A stretch of 64,000 nucleotides of DNA from Clostridium sp. (GCA_031292145.1 JARLHR010000140.1:1-64000), one strand, 5' to 3'. Counted from the first letter of the stretch, positions 55,447 through 63,952 are shown. A program made the numbers and translations. The notes: generated by a model not told the origin, from the sequence alone.

Positions 55447-55747
55447 TTGTAAATGAAATTATTCAAGATAAGTATGGTAATGCTATATTAACGGGTTCTA
55501 TAACTCAGTACCATAATCAAAGTACTGATATATCTATAATTTAACGTTTAAGGCGCTTTGAAAATTCAGTGGAAATTGAAAAAATAATGTCAAGTGGTCC
55601 TGAATTACACGAATGGTTGCCGTATGTTATACAAAGACATTAGAAAAGGAATTGAAGGTAATTGCAGAGCAGTTACAAAGTAAGCATGATGTCGAGGTCG
55701 CGAAGAAGGACTTAGAAATAGATAAGCTAAAGAGTGAGATAAAGTAG
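55433..55747 (+). pseudogene. Decayed coding remnants
   Basis: Three short blocks read like protein but are broken by stops and frame changes: TSSGIVNEIIQDKYGNAIL (55433 on), RFENSVEIEKIMSSGPELHE (55554 on) and LKVIAEQLQSKHDVEVAKKD (55650 on), the last ending in a Lys/Glu helix at about 55747. They may come from one lost gene. I cannot name it. The rest of 55233-55882 is AT-rich and empty. Confidence 0.5.
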
Positions 55748-55882
55748 GAGTAGCATTGTAAAGAAATAAATCATGATCTTAATTGTTAAATTATACATGA
55801 ATTTCACATAATTATATAAAATAATAGGCGATAATGGTATAATATAGCTGATATTAATATTCAGAGAAGGAAGTGTAAAGTC

Positions 55883-56407
55883 ATGAAATTAAAGTTAATA
55901 GCATTAACAATGGCTTGTACAACTATACTTACAGCTTTGCCAGTAGCTGCAAGCGCAAATAGTAGACAAGCAGAGTATGATTTTAATGTAAGTTTCGGTA
56001 TGTATGGTGATTGGATAAGATATGGAGATGATTGGCAGTTTTTAAATCCAAACGATATTTGTACTACTGGTTCAGCGATTAATATTACTACTGATCAAGC
56101 TGTTAATATTACTACGTGTTCAGCAGTATTATTTTCTTTTGATGTTACTACAGCTCCAGCTGTGAATTTTATACCTTTTGACGTTACTACAGCACCGGCT
56201 GTAAGTGTACCAATTGATATTATTACAACACCAAATGTACCTGCGTTATTAAATGATAATAGTAACTTTGAAAATGTTATAAATGAATGTAATAGAGAAG
56301 AAGATAAATTAGATAATTTTGTGAATAAGATTAATGACAAAATTAATGATCAATTTAATAAAGCAGAAAAACGCTTAGATAGAGTTTTAAATTTTATACG
56401 TAGATAA
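55883..56407 (+). CDS. Secreted protein with short TTAPAV-type repeats
   Basis: A 174-residue protein with a signal peptide (MKLKLIALTMACTTILTALP, Ala-x-Ala near 25). After ~35 residues of mature N-terminus comes a repetitive stretch (residues ~61-120): INITTDQAV, NITTCSAV, DVTTAPAV, DVTTAPAV and DIITTPNVP. The C-terminal ~50 residues form a charged helix (DKLDNFVNKINDKINDQFNK). GAAGGAAG precedes the ATG. The repeats suggest a β-solenoid or linker. No family was recognised. Confidence 0.65.
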   Translation: MKLKLIALTMACTTILTALPVAASANSRQAEYDFNVSFGMYGDWIRYGDDWQFLNPNDICTTGSAINITTDQAVNITTCSAVLFSFDVTTAPAVNFIPFDVTTAPAVSVPIDIITTPNVPALLNDNSNFENVINECNREEDKLDNFVNKINDKINDQFNKAEKRLDRVLNFIRR

Positions 56408-56411
56408 ACAA

Positions 56412-56446
56412 TGCAAAGGCTTAGAATGTATATTCTAGGTCTTTTT
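56412..56446 (+). terminator. Terminator after the TTAPAV-repeat gene
   Basis: AGGCTTAGAAT pairs with ATTCTAGGTCT (with G-T pairs), loop GTAT, followed by TTTTTTT. Confidence 0.75.
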
Positions 56447-56456
56447 TTGATATAAA

Positions 56457-56503
56457 ACAAAAAGGAACGTCTCTCTTAGGGGATTAAGATGTTCCTTTTT
56501 GCT
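56457..56503 (+). terminator. Second hairpin with T-run
   Basis: AAAAAGGAACGTCT pairs with AGATGTTCCTTTTT-like text, with the loop CTCTTAGGGGATTA, followed by GCTG. It may have ended a lost gene or be the border of the intron remnant. Confidence 0.55.
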
Positions 56504-56521
56504 GTATAGGAAAATATAAAG

Positions 56522-56614
56522 ATGCCGAACGCTACAACCAAGAAAAATAGAGGGGAATTCAAAAAAGATTTGTATGACCAGATGGAGAAATTCCGCCAGT
56601 CCATTGATAAGTAG
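56522..56614 (+). pseudogene. Short foreign-looking coding fragment
   Basis: ATG to TAG encodes 30 residues, MPNATTKKNRGEFKKDLYDQ and then MEKFRQSIDK. It uses GC-rich codons (CCG, AAC, CGC, TCC) unlike the neighbouring genes. There is no good ribosome binding site. Downstream sequence in the same frame keeps protein-like text with stops. It is probably the truncated start of a horizontally acquired gene. Confidence 0.45.
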
Positions 56615-56699
56615 GGCTATTCCTAATTCTTGGTTTGATGAAATCAAACTTTATTAATATGTCAAAAGTAGAAACTGAAGCTTTGTATCACTATTATGA

Positions 56700-56800
56700 G
56701 TGATTTAGATTTGTCAATAGCCGTGTGCGAGGTCCGCATGCACGGTTATGTGAGAGGAAAGACCTCAGAAAATTATTTCTGAGGTTTACCTACTTGATCT
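56700..56800 (+). mobile_element. Group II intron 3' remnant (domains V and VI)
   Basis: AGCCGTGTGCG at about 56719 pairs with CGCA-TG-CACGGTT, leaving a two-base bulge on the 3' side and an AGC triad, the hallmark of domain V. A domain VI-like hairpin follows (CCTCAGAAA / TTTCTGAGG, 56763-56784). The end GGTTTACCTACTTGAT resembles group II intron 3' ends. The GAGGTC loop is not a GNRA tetraloop, and no reverse transcriptase or 5' end (GTGYG) is present, so it is a dead fragment. Confidence 0.6.
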
Positions 56801-56898
56801 TTTTATTTAATCCTTCATTAATTTTTAACAATTAAATTATTTCACGGAAGTATGGATTAGTATACAATTGTATTAGAGAGAATTAGGAGGTACACAAG

Positions 56899-57861
56899 AT
56901 GAAAAAATTAAAATTAGTAAAAGTTATAGTTGGTTCATTATTAGTAACTTCAATATTAGCGTTAAGTCCAATAGGAGCAAATGCAGAATGGAAACAAAAT
57001 TCAAAAGGCTGGTGGTATACAGAAGGTAATGCATGGGCTACAGGATGGAAATTAATAGATAAGAATTGGTATTATTTTTACTCTGATGGTTATATGGCGC
57101 ATGATACAACTATTAATGGTTACTATTTAAACAGCGGTGGCGCATGGACTAATTACATGCTAAACAACTATGGATCAACTTTAGATTCATTGGGACAAGA
57201 AATATTAAGTAATATTAGTACAGAAAATCCTTCGTTTTATGTGGAATACGATGGAGATATAAACAATGCAGGTAAGGCTATTGAAGATGAGATAGATAAC
57301 TTAAAATACACAAATCCATATGAGGCATACAATGTATCAAGTTATAATATACAGATGTCATCATCATGGGGTTCATCTACTGTGGAAGTGAAAATTAATT
57401 GTAATTATAAGATGACAGCAGAAATGGAAGCTGATTTGGATACAAAAGTAAGAGTAATAATTGCAAGTATTGCTCCAGACAGTATGAGTCAATCAGAAAA
57501 AGAACTTGCTATACATGACTGGATAGTTTACAATACGCAGTATGACCAATCATATACAATATACGATCCATACAATACTTTGGTTAAGCATACTGGAGTT
57601 TGTGAAGGATATTCTCTATTAGCGCAAAAAATGTTTACTGTTGCAGGAATTAAATCAATAGTTGTGGAAGGTACAGCTGGTGGACAATCCCATGCATGGA
57701 ATATGGTATACATCGATAACAAGTGGCATCATGTAGATTGTACGTGGGATGATCCAGTATCTTCTGATAAGATTTTAAGTCACGACTACTTCAATATAAC
57801 AGATAGTCAAATTAGTGTGGATCATATTTGGGATACCTCAAAATATCCAAGTGCTACTTAA
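56899..57861 (+). CDS. Secreted transglutaminase-like protein with cell-wall-binding repeat
   Basis: A 320-residue protein. The signal peptide (1-29) is followed by WYY repeats (EWKQNSKGWWYTEGN, GWKLIDKNWYYFYSDGYM) and, after a linker, a transglutaminase/protease-like core. That core has Cys in HTGVCEGYSLLAQ, His in GGQSHAWNMVYID and Asp in HHVDCTWDDP. The triad is complete. AGGAGG precedes the ATG. The domain order (wall anchor then catalytic core) points to a surface enzyme cutting or linking wall peptides or proteins. It shares its N-terminal anchor design with the lectin and GH16 genes. Confidence 0.85.
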   Translation: MKKLKLVKVIVGSLLVTSILALSPIGANAEWKQNSKGWWYTEGNAWATGWKLIDKNWYYFYSDGYMAHDTTINGYYLNSGGAWTNYMLNNYGSTLDSLGQEILSNISTENPSFYVEYDGDINNAGKAIEDEIDNLKYTNPYEAYNVSSYNIQMSSSWGSSTVEVKINCNYKMTAEMEADLDTKVRVIIASIAPDSMSQSEKELAIHDWIVYNTQYDQSYTIYDPYNTLVKHTGVCEGYSLLAQKMFTVAGIKSIVVEGTAGGQSHAWNMVYIDNKWHHVDCTWDDPVSSDKILSHDYFNITDSQISVDHIWDTSKYPSAT

Positions 57862-58508
57862 TTCTATTAAAATTGAGCTAGGATTACTACTTATACTAAT
57901 ATATGAATGAATAAATGTTTACGAATAGTGAAAAATAGCTTGACTAATAATGTAATGGTGAATATTATACATAAAGCTAGTAATATCAATGTTTTAAATC
58001 TATATGAATAAAAATTATAATATGGAGTTTTATGAAATGCTCTTATCGAACATATGTGATGATAATTGAAACTATATTAAATATTTATAGAGCTAAAGGG
58101 TAATGTAGCAGTTAAAAAAACGTTAAATGAATGGAGTAATTTTATGGCGAAATTAATGCTGAAAACATTAAGAATTAACAATAGAGGAATAGAAAGTAAA
58201 TGGTGAAAAATCAAAAAGACAACTTGCTTAGGGGTACAAGTTGTCTTAAGATGCATTAAATAATACATTTAATAATGATAAAAAAATAATATTATTTTTT
58301 TGCCATTATTTCATAATACTATTATAGGATAAAAATGTAAATTATGTCAAGGGATAAATTATTTATGGAATATATAAAATAAAAAGGCCAACTTACTATA
58401 AGAAAATAAGTTATCCTGAAAGCTGATTTAAGATTTTACTTAATTAGGGGGTAAATAATATGTTTTAACTGATTTATGATATTATTATAAGATTTGGTTG
58501 AGACAGTA
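57862..58508 (+). other. Long gap with hairpins and no intact gene
   Basis: About 650 AT-rich bases. Besides the coding fragment at 58081, AAGACAACTTG pairs with CAAGTTGTCTT at about 58216-58247 without a T-run. GGCCAACTTACT and AAGTTATCC nearby make a weaker hairpin. No promoter or repeat is clear. Confidence 0.4.
58081..58206 (+). pseudogene. Short coding remnant without a start
   Basis: A 41-codon open frame with protein-like text (IFIELKGNVAVKKTLNEW, then SNFMAKLMLKTLRINNRG, IESKW, stop) lies directly after a stop and lacks a start codon and ribosome binding site. It reads like the tail of a lost gene. No family was recognised. Confidence 0.35.
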
Positions 58509-58587
58509 ATATAGATACCAACAACGAAATTTATAATTATGCTTGGCTATACGCATAAGTACGATTTTCAATGTGGATATCTATATG
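58509..58587 (+). repeat. Family-1 miniature: the two ends without the core
   Basis: ATATAGATACC on the left and GGATATCTATAT on the right are inverted repeats. ATTATGCTTGGCTATACGCATAAG between them is itself near-palindromic. Both halves look like the GCATAAG-type end of family 1, so it may be a palindromic end-to-end derivative. Confidence 0.5.
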
Positions 58588-58601
58588 ACAAGATATAGGG
58601 A

Positions 58602-58655
58602 AAACAACAAAGGCTAGGGAGTTATAAAAGAATCCGTAGCTTTGTTATCTTGCAT
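58602..58655 (+). terminator. Hairpin after the miniature element
   Basis: AACAAAGGCTAGGG pairs with CCGTAGCTTTGTT (mismatched) around a ~14-base loop, followed by ATCTTGC. There is no long T-run; it may be a relic. Confidence 0.4.
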
Positions 58656-58819
58656 CTATATAAAAGTATTAAAAAAAGAAAAGCAAAGAATAAAGGAACA
58701 ATTTTATGTTTTTGGAATATGGATATAGAAATAATTAAAAGCACTGTCTTCTCTGAAGATCTTAACATGTTAATTTCCAATACCCTGTATGCAAATGAAA
58801 AAGAGGTGAGTGAATAATT

Positions 58820-59041
58820 ATGGAATTTAAAGTTAAATTTTTAGATGCTACAGATAGAAAAAAAGAGATTTTAAGTGGGAATTATACCCATGAGGAGATA
58901 ATGAATATATTGCATTCTAATATATTTTGCACTAAAAATGATGAAGAGATCGATAAATTAAAATTGTATGAAGTGACAGAAAGCATATACAATGTAGATA
59001 TGAAAACATTTGCTATATTTATTAAGCTTTTACGGGAATGA
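58820..59041 (+). CDS. Small protein of unknown function (73 aa)
   Basis: A 73-residue protein, MEFKVKFLDATDRKKEILSG onward, with AAGAGGTGAG upstream of the ATG. It has one cysteine, no signal peptide and alternating β and α character. No family was recognised. A tiny frame with a ribosome binding site follows. Confidence 0.55.
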   Translation: MEFKVKFLDATDRKKEILSGNYTHEEIMNILHSNIFCTKNDEEIDKLKLYEVTESIYNVDMKTFAIFIKLLRE

Positions 59042-59112
59042 TGAACAATATTTTTTTATTATGTATATTTAATTTAATTTTGCACACAATAATATTGAAA
59101 GAGGTGATTCTC

Positions 59113-59160
59113 ATGGATAATGATTTTAACAATAATATTTTAGGTACAGTCCGAAAATAA
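59113..59160 (+). CDS. Possible 15-residue peptide or gene remnant
   Basis: GAAAGAGGTGA is followed by ATG and 14 more codons: MDNDFNNNILGTVRK, then stop. The site and spacing are good, but the product is tiny; it may be the truncated start of a lost gene. Confidence 0.3.
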   Translation: MDNDFNNNILGTVRK

Positions 59161-59197
59161 TTTTAAAGTCCCCATAAGTAAGCATGTCTTTCTGAAA

Positions 59198-59243
59198 GAA
59201 ATAAAGCTAGGGCTTAAATATAGCCCTAGCTTTATTTTTATTC
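59198..59243 (-). terminator. Bidirectional terminator before the phosphatase-like gene
   Basis: AAATAAAGCTAGGGC (59199-59213) pairs perfectly with GCCCTAGCTTTATTT (59223-59237). T-runs on both strands suit termination from both sides. Confidence 0.88.
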
Positions 59244-61003
59244 TATAGTTTAATATCTTTAAATGCAGCTATCATATCTGGTGTAATTCTTCCAGTAAAA
59301 TCAACAAGTATGCAGTTTAGTTGATTATTGTAAGATACATCTATTCCTTGGGTATATAATGCGTCGATGTTTACTTTTGAACTATCGCCATTTAAAAGAT
59401 CTGTTTTAGCAAATGTATATGCTTTGTTATTTATTGTTAAAGTTAATGAAGTTGCATCATAAGTTCCTTTATAATACTTAGCTATTAATGCTGGGTCAAT
59501 GTAACCTTTATTGTTTGAAACAGTAACATTATATCCATCTTGAACAGTTCCAGCAATTGCTAATTGAGTGCTTTTGCTTGGATTTAATGTTAATTGTGTG
59601 CTGTTACCCGGATTATCTTTATCAATAGTAAAAGAATCTATTTTAGTTGGTGTATTACATAAAACATTTTGCTTATTAGTTGCACTTGTATCAATTGTAT
59701 TATATTTATATGCATCAATAGTAAGTTTTCCATTTTCTATGTTTACAACTTCATAAGCAGGACTATCTTGACAGTCAAAGAAGGCTGCGTCCCATATTTT
59801 CTTATTAAGATCTGTATAGTATTTATTTCCACTTCTTCCTGTTACATAATAAACTGTTCCTTTAGAGTAATCTGTATAATAGTTACCGTTATTAATTGGG
59901 TATGTTCTAGAAATACCGTGGTCATGTCCGTTAAATACTATATCAACGTGATGTTTTTCTATTATAGGTGTAAAAATATCTTTAACAGCAGGATTATTTC
60001 TTGTTGCTTTATTATAATATGGAGTTTTATGGAACATTACTATTGTCCATTTTTGTACATTTTTACTTAAATCATTTTCAAGCCAAGACGCTTGTTCTTG
60101 AAGGAATGAATCCTTTCCAGGTGCTTCTTCATCTTCTTGGCTATCTAAAACAACAAAGTGTACATTTCCATAGTTATATGAATATGTCTGACCAACATGA
60201 CCTAAAGGTCCATTTTGTGGTACAGAAAATTGGTTCGTAAAATCTTGTGGAGCTGAAGAAGAATTCTCAGTATTATTTATATATGTTTCATGATTCCCTT
60301 GTACTGGCATTTCAGGTATATTATTAATTACACCATTAGCTGCTGAAAACCAATTATTCCAATGTTGGTAGCTTTGCCCTATTTCGACCAAGTCACCCAT
60401 ATTTACCACAAAATTAGCATCTGGGTTTTGTTGATATGCCTCTGTTATTGTATGATTCCAAGGAGTGTATTCAGGGTTAGCGGGAACTCCACTTTGAGAA
60501 TCACCAAATACAATGAATTTAGCACTTTTATTATTGCTACTTTCAGTTTTAAAAGAGCTAATGCTGCTAGTTTGAACTGTATTAGTTGCATCTAGTGCAA
60601 CTATCTGATACTCATAAGTAGTTCCAGAAGTAAGTTCTGTAAGTGTTATTGAATAAATATTTTCTGTACCAGTAGTCACAGTTATGTCACCTGTACCTGA
60701 TGTTAATGCTTTTGGTGTTGCATCAGGACTAGTAGCCCAAGTAGATGACCCCTTAACTCTAAATTGTACATAGCTCCTCTTATCTGTTGATATTGTTCGC
60801 CAAGCAATAGTTTGAGTTGTAGTAGGATCATTAGTCCAGCTAAGATCAATGTGATCTGGTGTTGCAGTTGCATTTAAATTTGCATCGATTGAAGTGCTAT
60901 TATAGGAAATAGCTGCAGAAGCTATAGTATTATAAGCGGGTAATGAAATCAGTCCTCCTGTTATTGCTAAAGAAACACAAATAGATATAATTTTTCTTTT
61001 CAT
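59243..61003 (-). CDS. Secreted purple-acid-phosphatase-like metallophosphoesterase
   Basis: A 586-residue exported protein with a signal peptide (1-30). A fibronectin-like N-terminal domain (residues ~45-155) is followed by the calcineurin-type metallophosphoesterase with its metal motifs: VFGDSQSG, NMGDLVEIG, QGNHETY, VMFHKTPYY and FNGHDHGISRT. A C-terminal ~140-residue β-rich part (IDKDNPGNSTQLTLNPSKST onward) looks like a copper-amine-oxidase-type or adhesion domain. The purple-acid-phosphatase layout suggests release of phosphate from organic esters outside the cell. GGAGGT precedes the ATG. Confidence 0.87.
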   Translation of the reverse strand: MKRKIISICVSLAITGGLISLPAYNTIASAAISYNSTSIDANLNATATPDHIDLSWTNDPTTTQTIAWRTISTDKRSYVQFRVKGSSTWATSPDATPKALTSGTGDITVTTGTENIYSITLTELTSGTTYEYQIVALDATNTVQTSSISSFKTESSNNKSAKFIVFGDSQSGVPANPEYTPWNHTITEAYQQNPDANFVVNMGDLVEIGQSYQHWNNWFSAANGVINNIPEMPVQGNHETYINNTENSSSAPQDFTNQFSVPQNGPLGHVGQTYSYNYGNVHFVVLDSQEDEEAPGKDSFLQEQASWLENDLSKNVQKWTIVMFHKTPYYNKATRNNPAVKDIFTPIIEKHHVDIVFNGHDHGISRTYPINNGNYYTDYSKGTVYYVTGRSGNKYYTDLNKKIWDAAFFDCQDSPAYEVVNIENGKLTIDAYKYNTIDTSATNKQNVLCNTPTKIDSFTIDKDNPGNSTQLTLNPSKSTQLAIAGTVQDGYNVTVSNNKGYIDPALIAKYYKGTYDATSLTLTINNKAYTFAKTDLLNGDSSKVNIDALYTQGIDVSYNNQLNCILVDFTGRITPDMIAAFKDIKL

Positions 61004-61243
61004 AATTTACCTCCATGTATTTATAATATGATATCATTGTAATGCATTAATGTTAAATTAAATTCCAAGTTGTGTTAATTTCAGTTTAATTTTAGTTTAA
61101 TTTACAATGAAATCCAAATATTTATTTGATTAATAATAGAAGATAAATCAGTAGAACATAGTTCTTTTGAAGATAGAATTATAATACTTAACTTGAAAAA
61201 GGTTAAAAAGATTTATCAAGTTATAATAATATTACGAGGAATG

Positions 61244-61492
61244 TTAGGCACAATAAAATAAATAACAAGTCCATTTGCTAGAAAAGTTCTTATATGCAGC
61301 ATAGCTGCTTTTTTCTAATGTGCCCATTTTCCATCATCCTACGTCGATAAATTGACCTAATAGGCCCGCTATGAGGGCAATTTATCTCCTTGCCTGATGA
61401 AAAATATCCACACATTAGAACAGAGCAGCTATGCTGCATGTCGGAACTTATATTAGCAACTTTGGACTTGTTATTTATTTTCATGTGCCCTA
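61244..61492 (+). repeat. Family-2 element, largest copy with nested hairpins
   Basis: The ends are TTAGGCACAATAAAATAAAT and TTTTCATGTGCCCTA. A middle inverted repeat pairs GCAGCATAGCTGCT with AGCAGCTATGCTGC and TCTAATGTG with CACATTAGA. The innermost core pairs GATAAATTG (61346-61354) with CAATTTATC (61378-61386) around CTAATAGGCCCGCTATGAG. The three layers make the element one long folded structure. Confidence 0.82.
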
Positions 61493-61496
61493 AAAA

Positions 61497-61545
61497 ATGA
61501 AAAAGAATGACTTAACATGAGAGAAGTCATTCTTTTTACGTATTA
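61497..61545 (+). terminator. Bidirectional terminator downstream of the repeat
   Basis: AAAAAGAATGACTT (61500-61513) pairs with AAGTCATTCTTTTT (61524-61537), loop AACATGAGAG. Confidence 0.8.
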
Positions 61546-61817
61546 GTACTTTTATGGAGAATAATAATGTTTTGTCTACAATTATATTATAAAATATATG
61601 GTGATTTTTATCAAAATAAATCGTAATACAATTATCATCAAATGTTTACAGAAATAGTTATAATGCTATTATTTTCGTTCGTGTATCTAACTTTATGCAA
61701 AAAAAGTCAGACAAACCATTTAAAACATTGTATGAATATGGCTTATACTATATAATTTATAGTATATTTATTAAAAAATTACAAGATATAAATAAGACAA
61801 ATAAAGGTTGTGTTTAT
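61546..61817 (+). other. Leader of the FtsA-like gene
   Basis: About 270 AT-rich bases. An in-frame extension of the FtsA-like gene back to 61695 has no ribosome binding site and an odd composition. AAAGG at 61803-61807 serves the ATG at 61818. No promoter pair stands out. Confidence 0.4.
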
Positions 61818-63920
61818 ATGGAATTAAAAAGGTTTAATCAAAAGGATATAATTTTTGCTTTAGATATAGGTACTAGATCTATAATAGGAACCGTTGGAAT
61901 AATAAAGGATAAAAAGGTCCAAGTAGTATGCGAAAAATACATAGAACATGAAGAAAGAGCCATGGTGGATGGACAAATACATGACATAACTTTAGTAGCT
62001 TCAGTTGTTCAAAAAGTCAAAAATTATCTTGAGGAAGAACTTCAAATAAAATTAAATGAAGTATCTATTGCAGCAGCAGGTAGATTTCTGAGGACAATTG
62101 ATGTAAAAACAGATGTTGAACTTAATGAAGATGAAGAGGTTAATAAGGAAATCGTAAGAAGCCTTGAATTAAGTGCAGTAAAAAAGGCAGAGGAAGAAAT
62201 AGCTGCTGTAACAGAGGGGAAATTATATTGTGTTGGGCATTCAGTAAAAAACTTTTATTTAAATGGTTTTTTAATATCTAATTTAATAGGACACAAGGGA
62301 GAAAAGATTGGGGCTGAAGTAATAGCAACATTTTTACCGAGATCTGTAATTGACTCCCTTTATGCAGTAATGAATAGAGTAAATTTAAAGGTTGTAAATT
62401 TAACCTTAGAACCAATAGCAGCTATGGAAGCAGCTATACCAAAGAATTTAAGGCTTTTAAATATAGCATTAGTTGATATTGGAGCTGGGACATCTGATAT
62501 AGCAATAAGTTCTAAAGAAAGTATTTCAGCTTATGGAATGGTGCCAATGGCAGGAGATGAGATTACTGAAGCTATTGCCCAGGAATATTTAGTTGATTTT
62601 AATACTGCTGAAAATATAAAAAGATCTATAGTAAATGAAAAAGAAGTTACATATGTTGATGTTTTGGGTATGGAGAATACTGTATCATCAGAGAATGTAT
62701 TTAAATTAATTAATTCTATTGTTACTAAAACAGCAGAAGAAATAGGTAAGAAAATTTTGGAGTTAAATGGGGATAAAGCACCTAGTGCTGTATTCTTAGT
62801 TGGAGGAGGAGCACATACACCAGGTATTTTAGAGGCAATTTCTGACAAGTTAAAGTTACCGTCTCAAAGAATTGCTATTAAAGATAGACAAGCTGTAATA
62901 GAGTGTATTTCAGATAACAAATTGGGTTCGGCGGGAGTAACTGTCCTTGGGATAGCCTTAACTGCATTACGAAGTATGGGGAATGATTTTATTGATGTAA
63001 TTTTAAATAATGATCCAATAAGTTTATTTAATTCACATAAGCATACTATTCTGGATGTATTACTTCAGGCAGGAATAAATCCATCACTATTAATAAGTAA
63101 AAATGGTAAAAGCGTTAGATTTACTTATAATGGTTGCAAGAGAATTGTTTTTGGCGAATATGGAATTAATGCTAAAATCAAAATTAATGGTAAAGAAGCT
63201 ACTCTAGAAACAGAAGTTAAAGCAAATGACAATATAACTTTAGAATATGCACAAAATGGTAAGAATGCAGCTCCTAAGTTAGCTGAACATATAAAGAATA
63301 TAAATTCAATATCTGTTCAATTAGGGGGAGGGATTACGAATATTGAGCCAATAATTATTGTTAATGATCAAATGGAAAACATAGATTATATAATAAAAAA
63401 TAATGATGAAATAAAAGTATTCTTACCATCTAAAGTAAGTGAATTTAAGAAATATGTTTTAAAAGAGGAAATTAATTTATTTAAAGATGATAAGCTTTTG
63501 GAAAATAGCTATGAAATTGCAGAAGGAGACAATATTATAAAAAAGTCTAAGGCTTTAGATGAAGGCAAGATCATTGAACATATTATTATAGATGAGGAAA
63601 AGTTGAGTGATAATATAAAAAGTAATGATATTATTGAAGATAGTAATATGGTTAAATTAAATGAACTGGAAAATGAATCTAAAAAGGAAATATCAGCTAC
63701 GAAGGAAGAATTTAATAGTATAACAGTTAATATTAATGGAGAAAATAAAACATTAATTGGAAAACTTGAATATATTATAGTTGATATATTTGATTATATA
63801 GATTTTGATTTAACAATAGCTCAAGGCATAATTAGTTTGACTTTGAATGGAGAAAAAACAGCATATACAGCTAAACTAAGGGATGGAGATATAATAGAAG
63901 TCTTTTGGAGTAGGCAGTAA
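61818..63920 (+). CDS. FtsA/PilM-like ATPase with long C-terminal extension
   Basis: A protein of about 700 residues. The first ~360 residues form an actin-like ATPase of the FtsA type: phosphate-1 FALDIGTRSIIG, an SHS2-like inserted domain, phosphate-2 ALVDIGAGTSDIAI and the adenosine motif VFLVGGGAHTPG. Residues ~390-700 are a β-rich, Lys/Glu-rich extension with repeated INGKEATLETEV / LRDGDIIEVFW-like units, absent from typical FtsA (~420 residues). It lacks the FtsA membrane-targeting helix. No ftsZ is beside it. It may be a paralogue with a different role in envelope assembly. Confidence 0.75.
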   Translation: MELKRFNQKDIIFALDIGTRSIIGTVGIIKDKKVQVVCEKYIEHEERAMVDGQIHDITLVASVVQKVKNYLEEELQIKLNEVSIAAAGRFLRTIDVKTDVELNEDEEVNKEIVRSLELSAVKKAEEEIAAVTEGKLYCVGHSVKNFYLNGFLISNLIGHKGEKIGAEVIATFLPRSVIDSLYAVMNRVNLKVVNLTLEPIAAMEAAIPKNLRLLNIALVDIGAGTSDIAISSKESISAYGMVPMAGDEITEAIAQEYLVDFNTAENIKRSIVNEKEVTYVDVLGMENTVSSENVFKLINSIVTKTAEEIGKKILELNGDKAPSAVFLVGGGAHTPGILEAISDKLKLPSQRIAIKDRQAVIECISDNKLGSAGVTVLGIALTALRSMGNDFIDVILNNDPISLFNSHKHTILDVLLQAGINPSLLISKNGKSVRFTYNGCKRIVFGEYGINAKIKINGKEATLETEVKANDNITLEYAQNGKNAAPKLAEHIKNINSISVQLGGGITNIEPIIIVNDQMENIDYIIKNNDEIKVFLPSKVSEFKKYVLKEEINLFKDDKLLENSYEIAEGDNIIKKSKALDEGKIIEHIIIDEEKLSDNIKSNDIIEDSNMVKLNELENESKKEISATKEEFNSITVNINGENKTLIGKLEYIIVDIFDYIDFDLTIAQGIISLTLNGEKTAYTAKLRDGDIIEVFWSRQ

Positions 63921-63952
63921 GAATTTTATTAAATTATGGAGGAATCAAGAAA

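Noticed and set aside
1-61492. CRISPR array
   Set aside because: The repeats are long, dispersed hairpin elements and not short regularly spaced repeats; no cas gene is present.
61695-61817. Upstream extension of the FtsA-like protein
   Set aside because: No ribosome binding site and no similarity to FtsA N-termini; the actin-like core begins right after the ATG at 61818.
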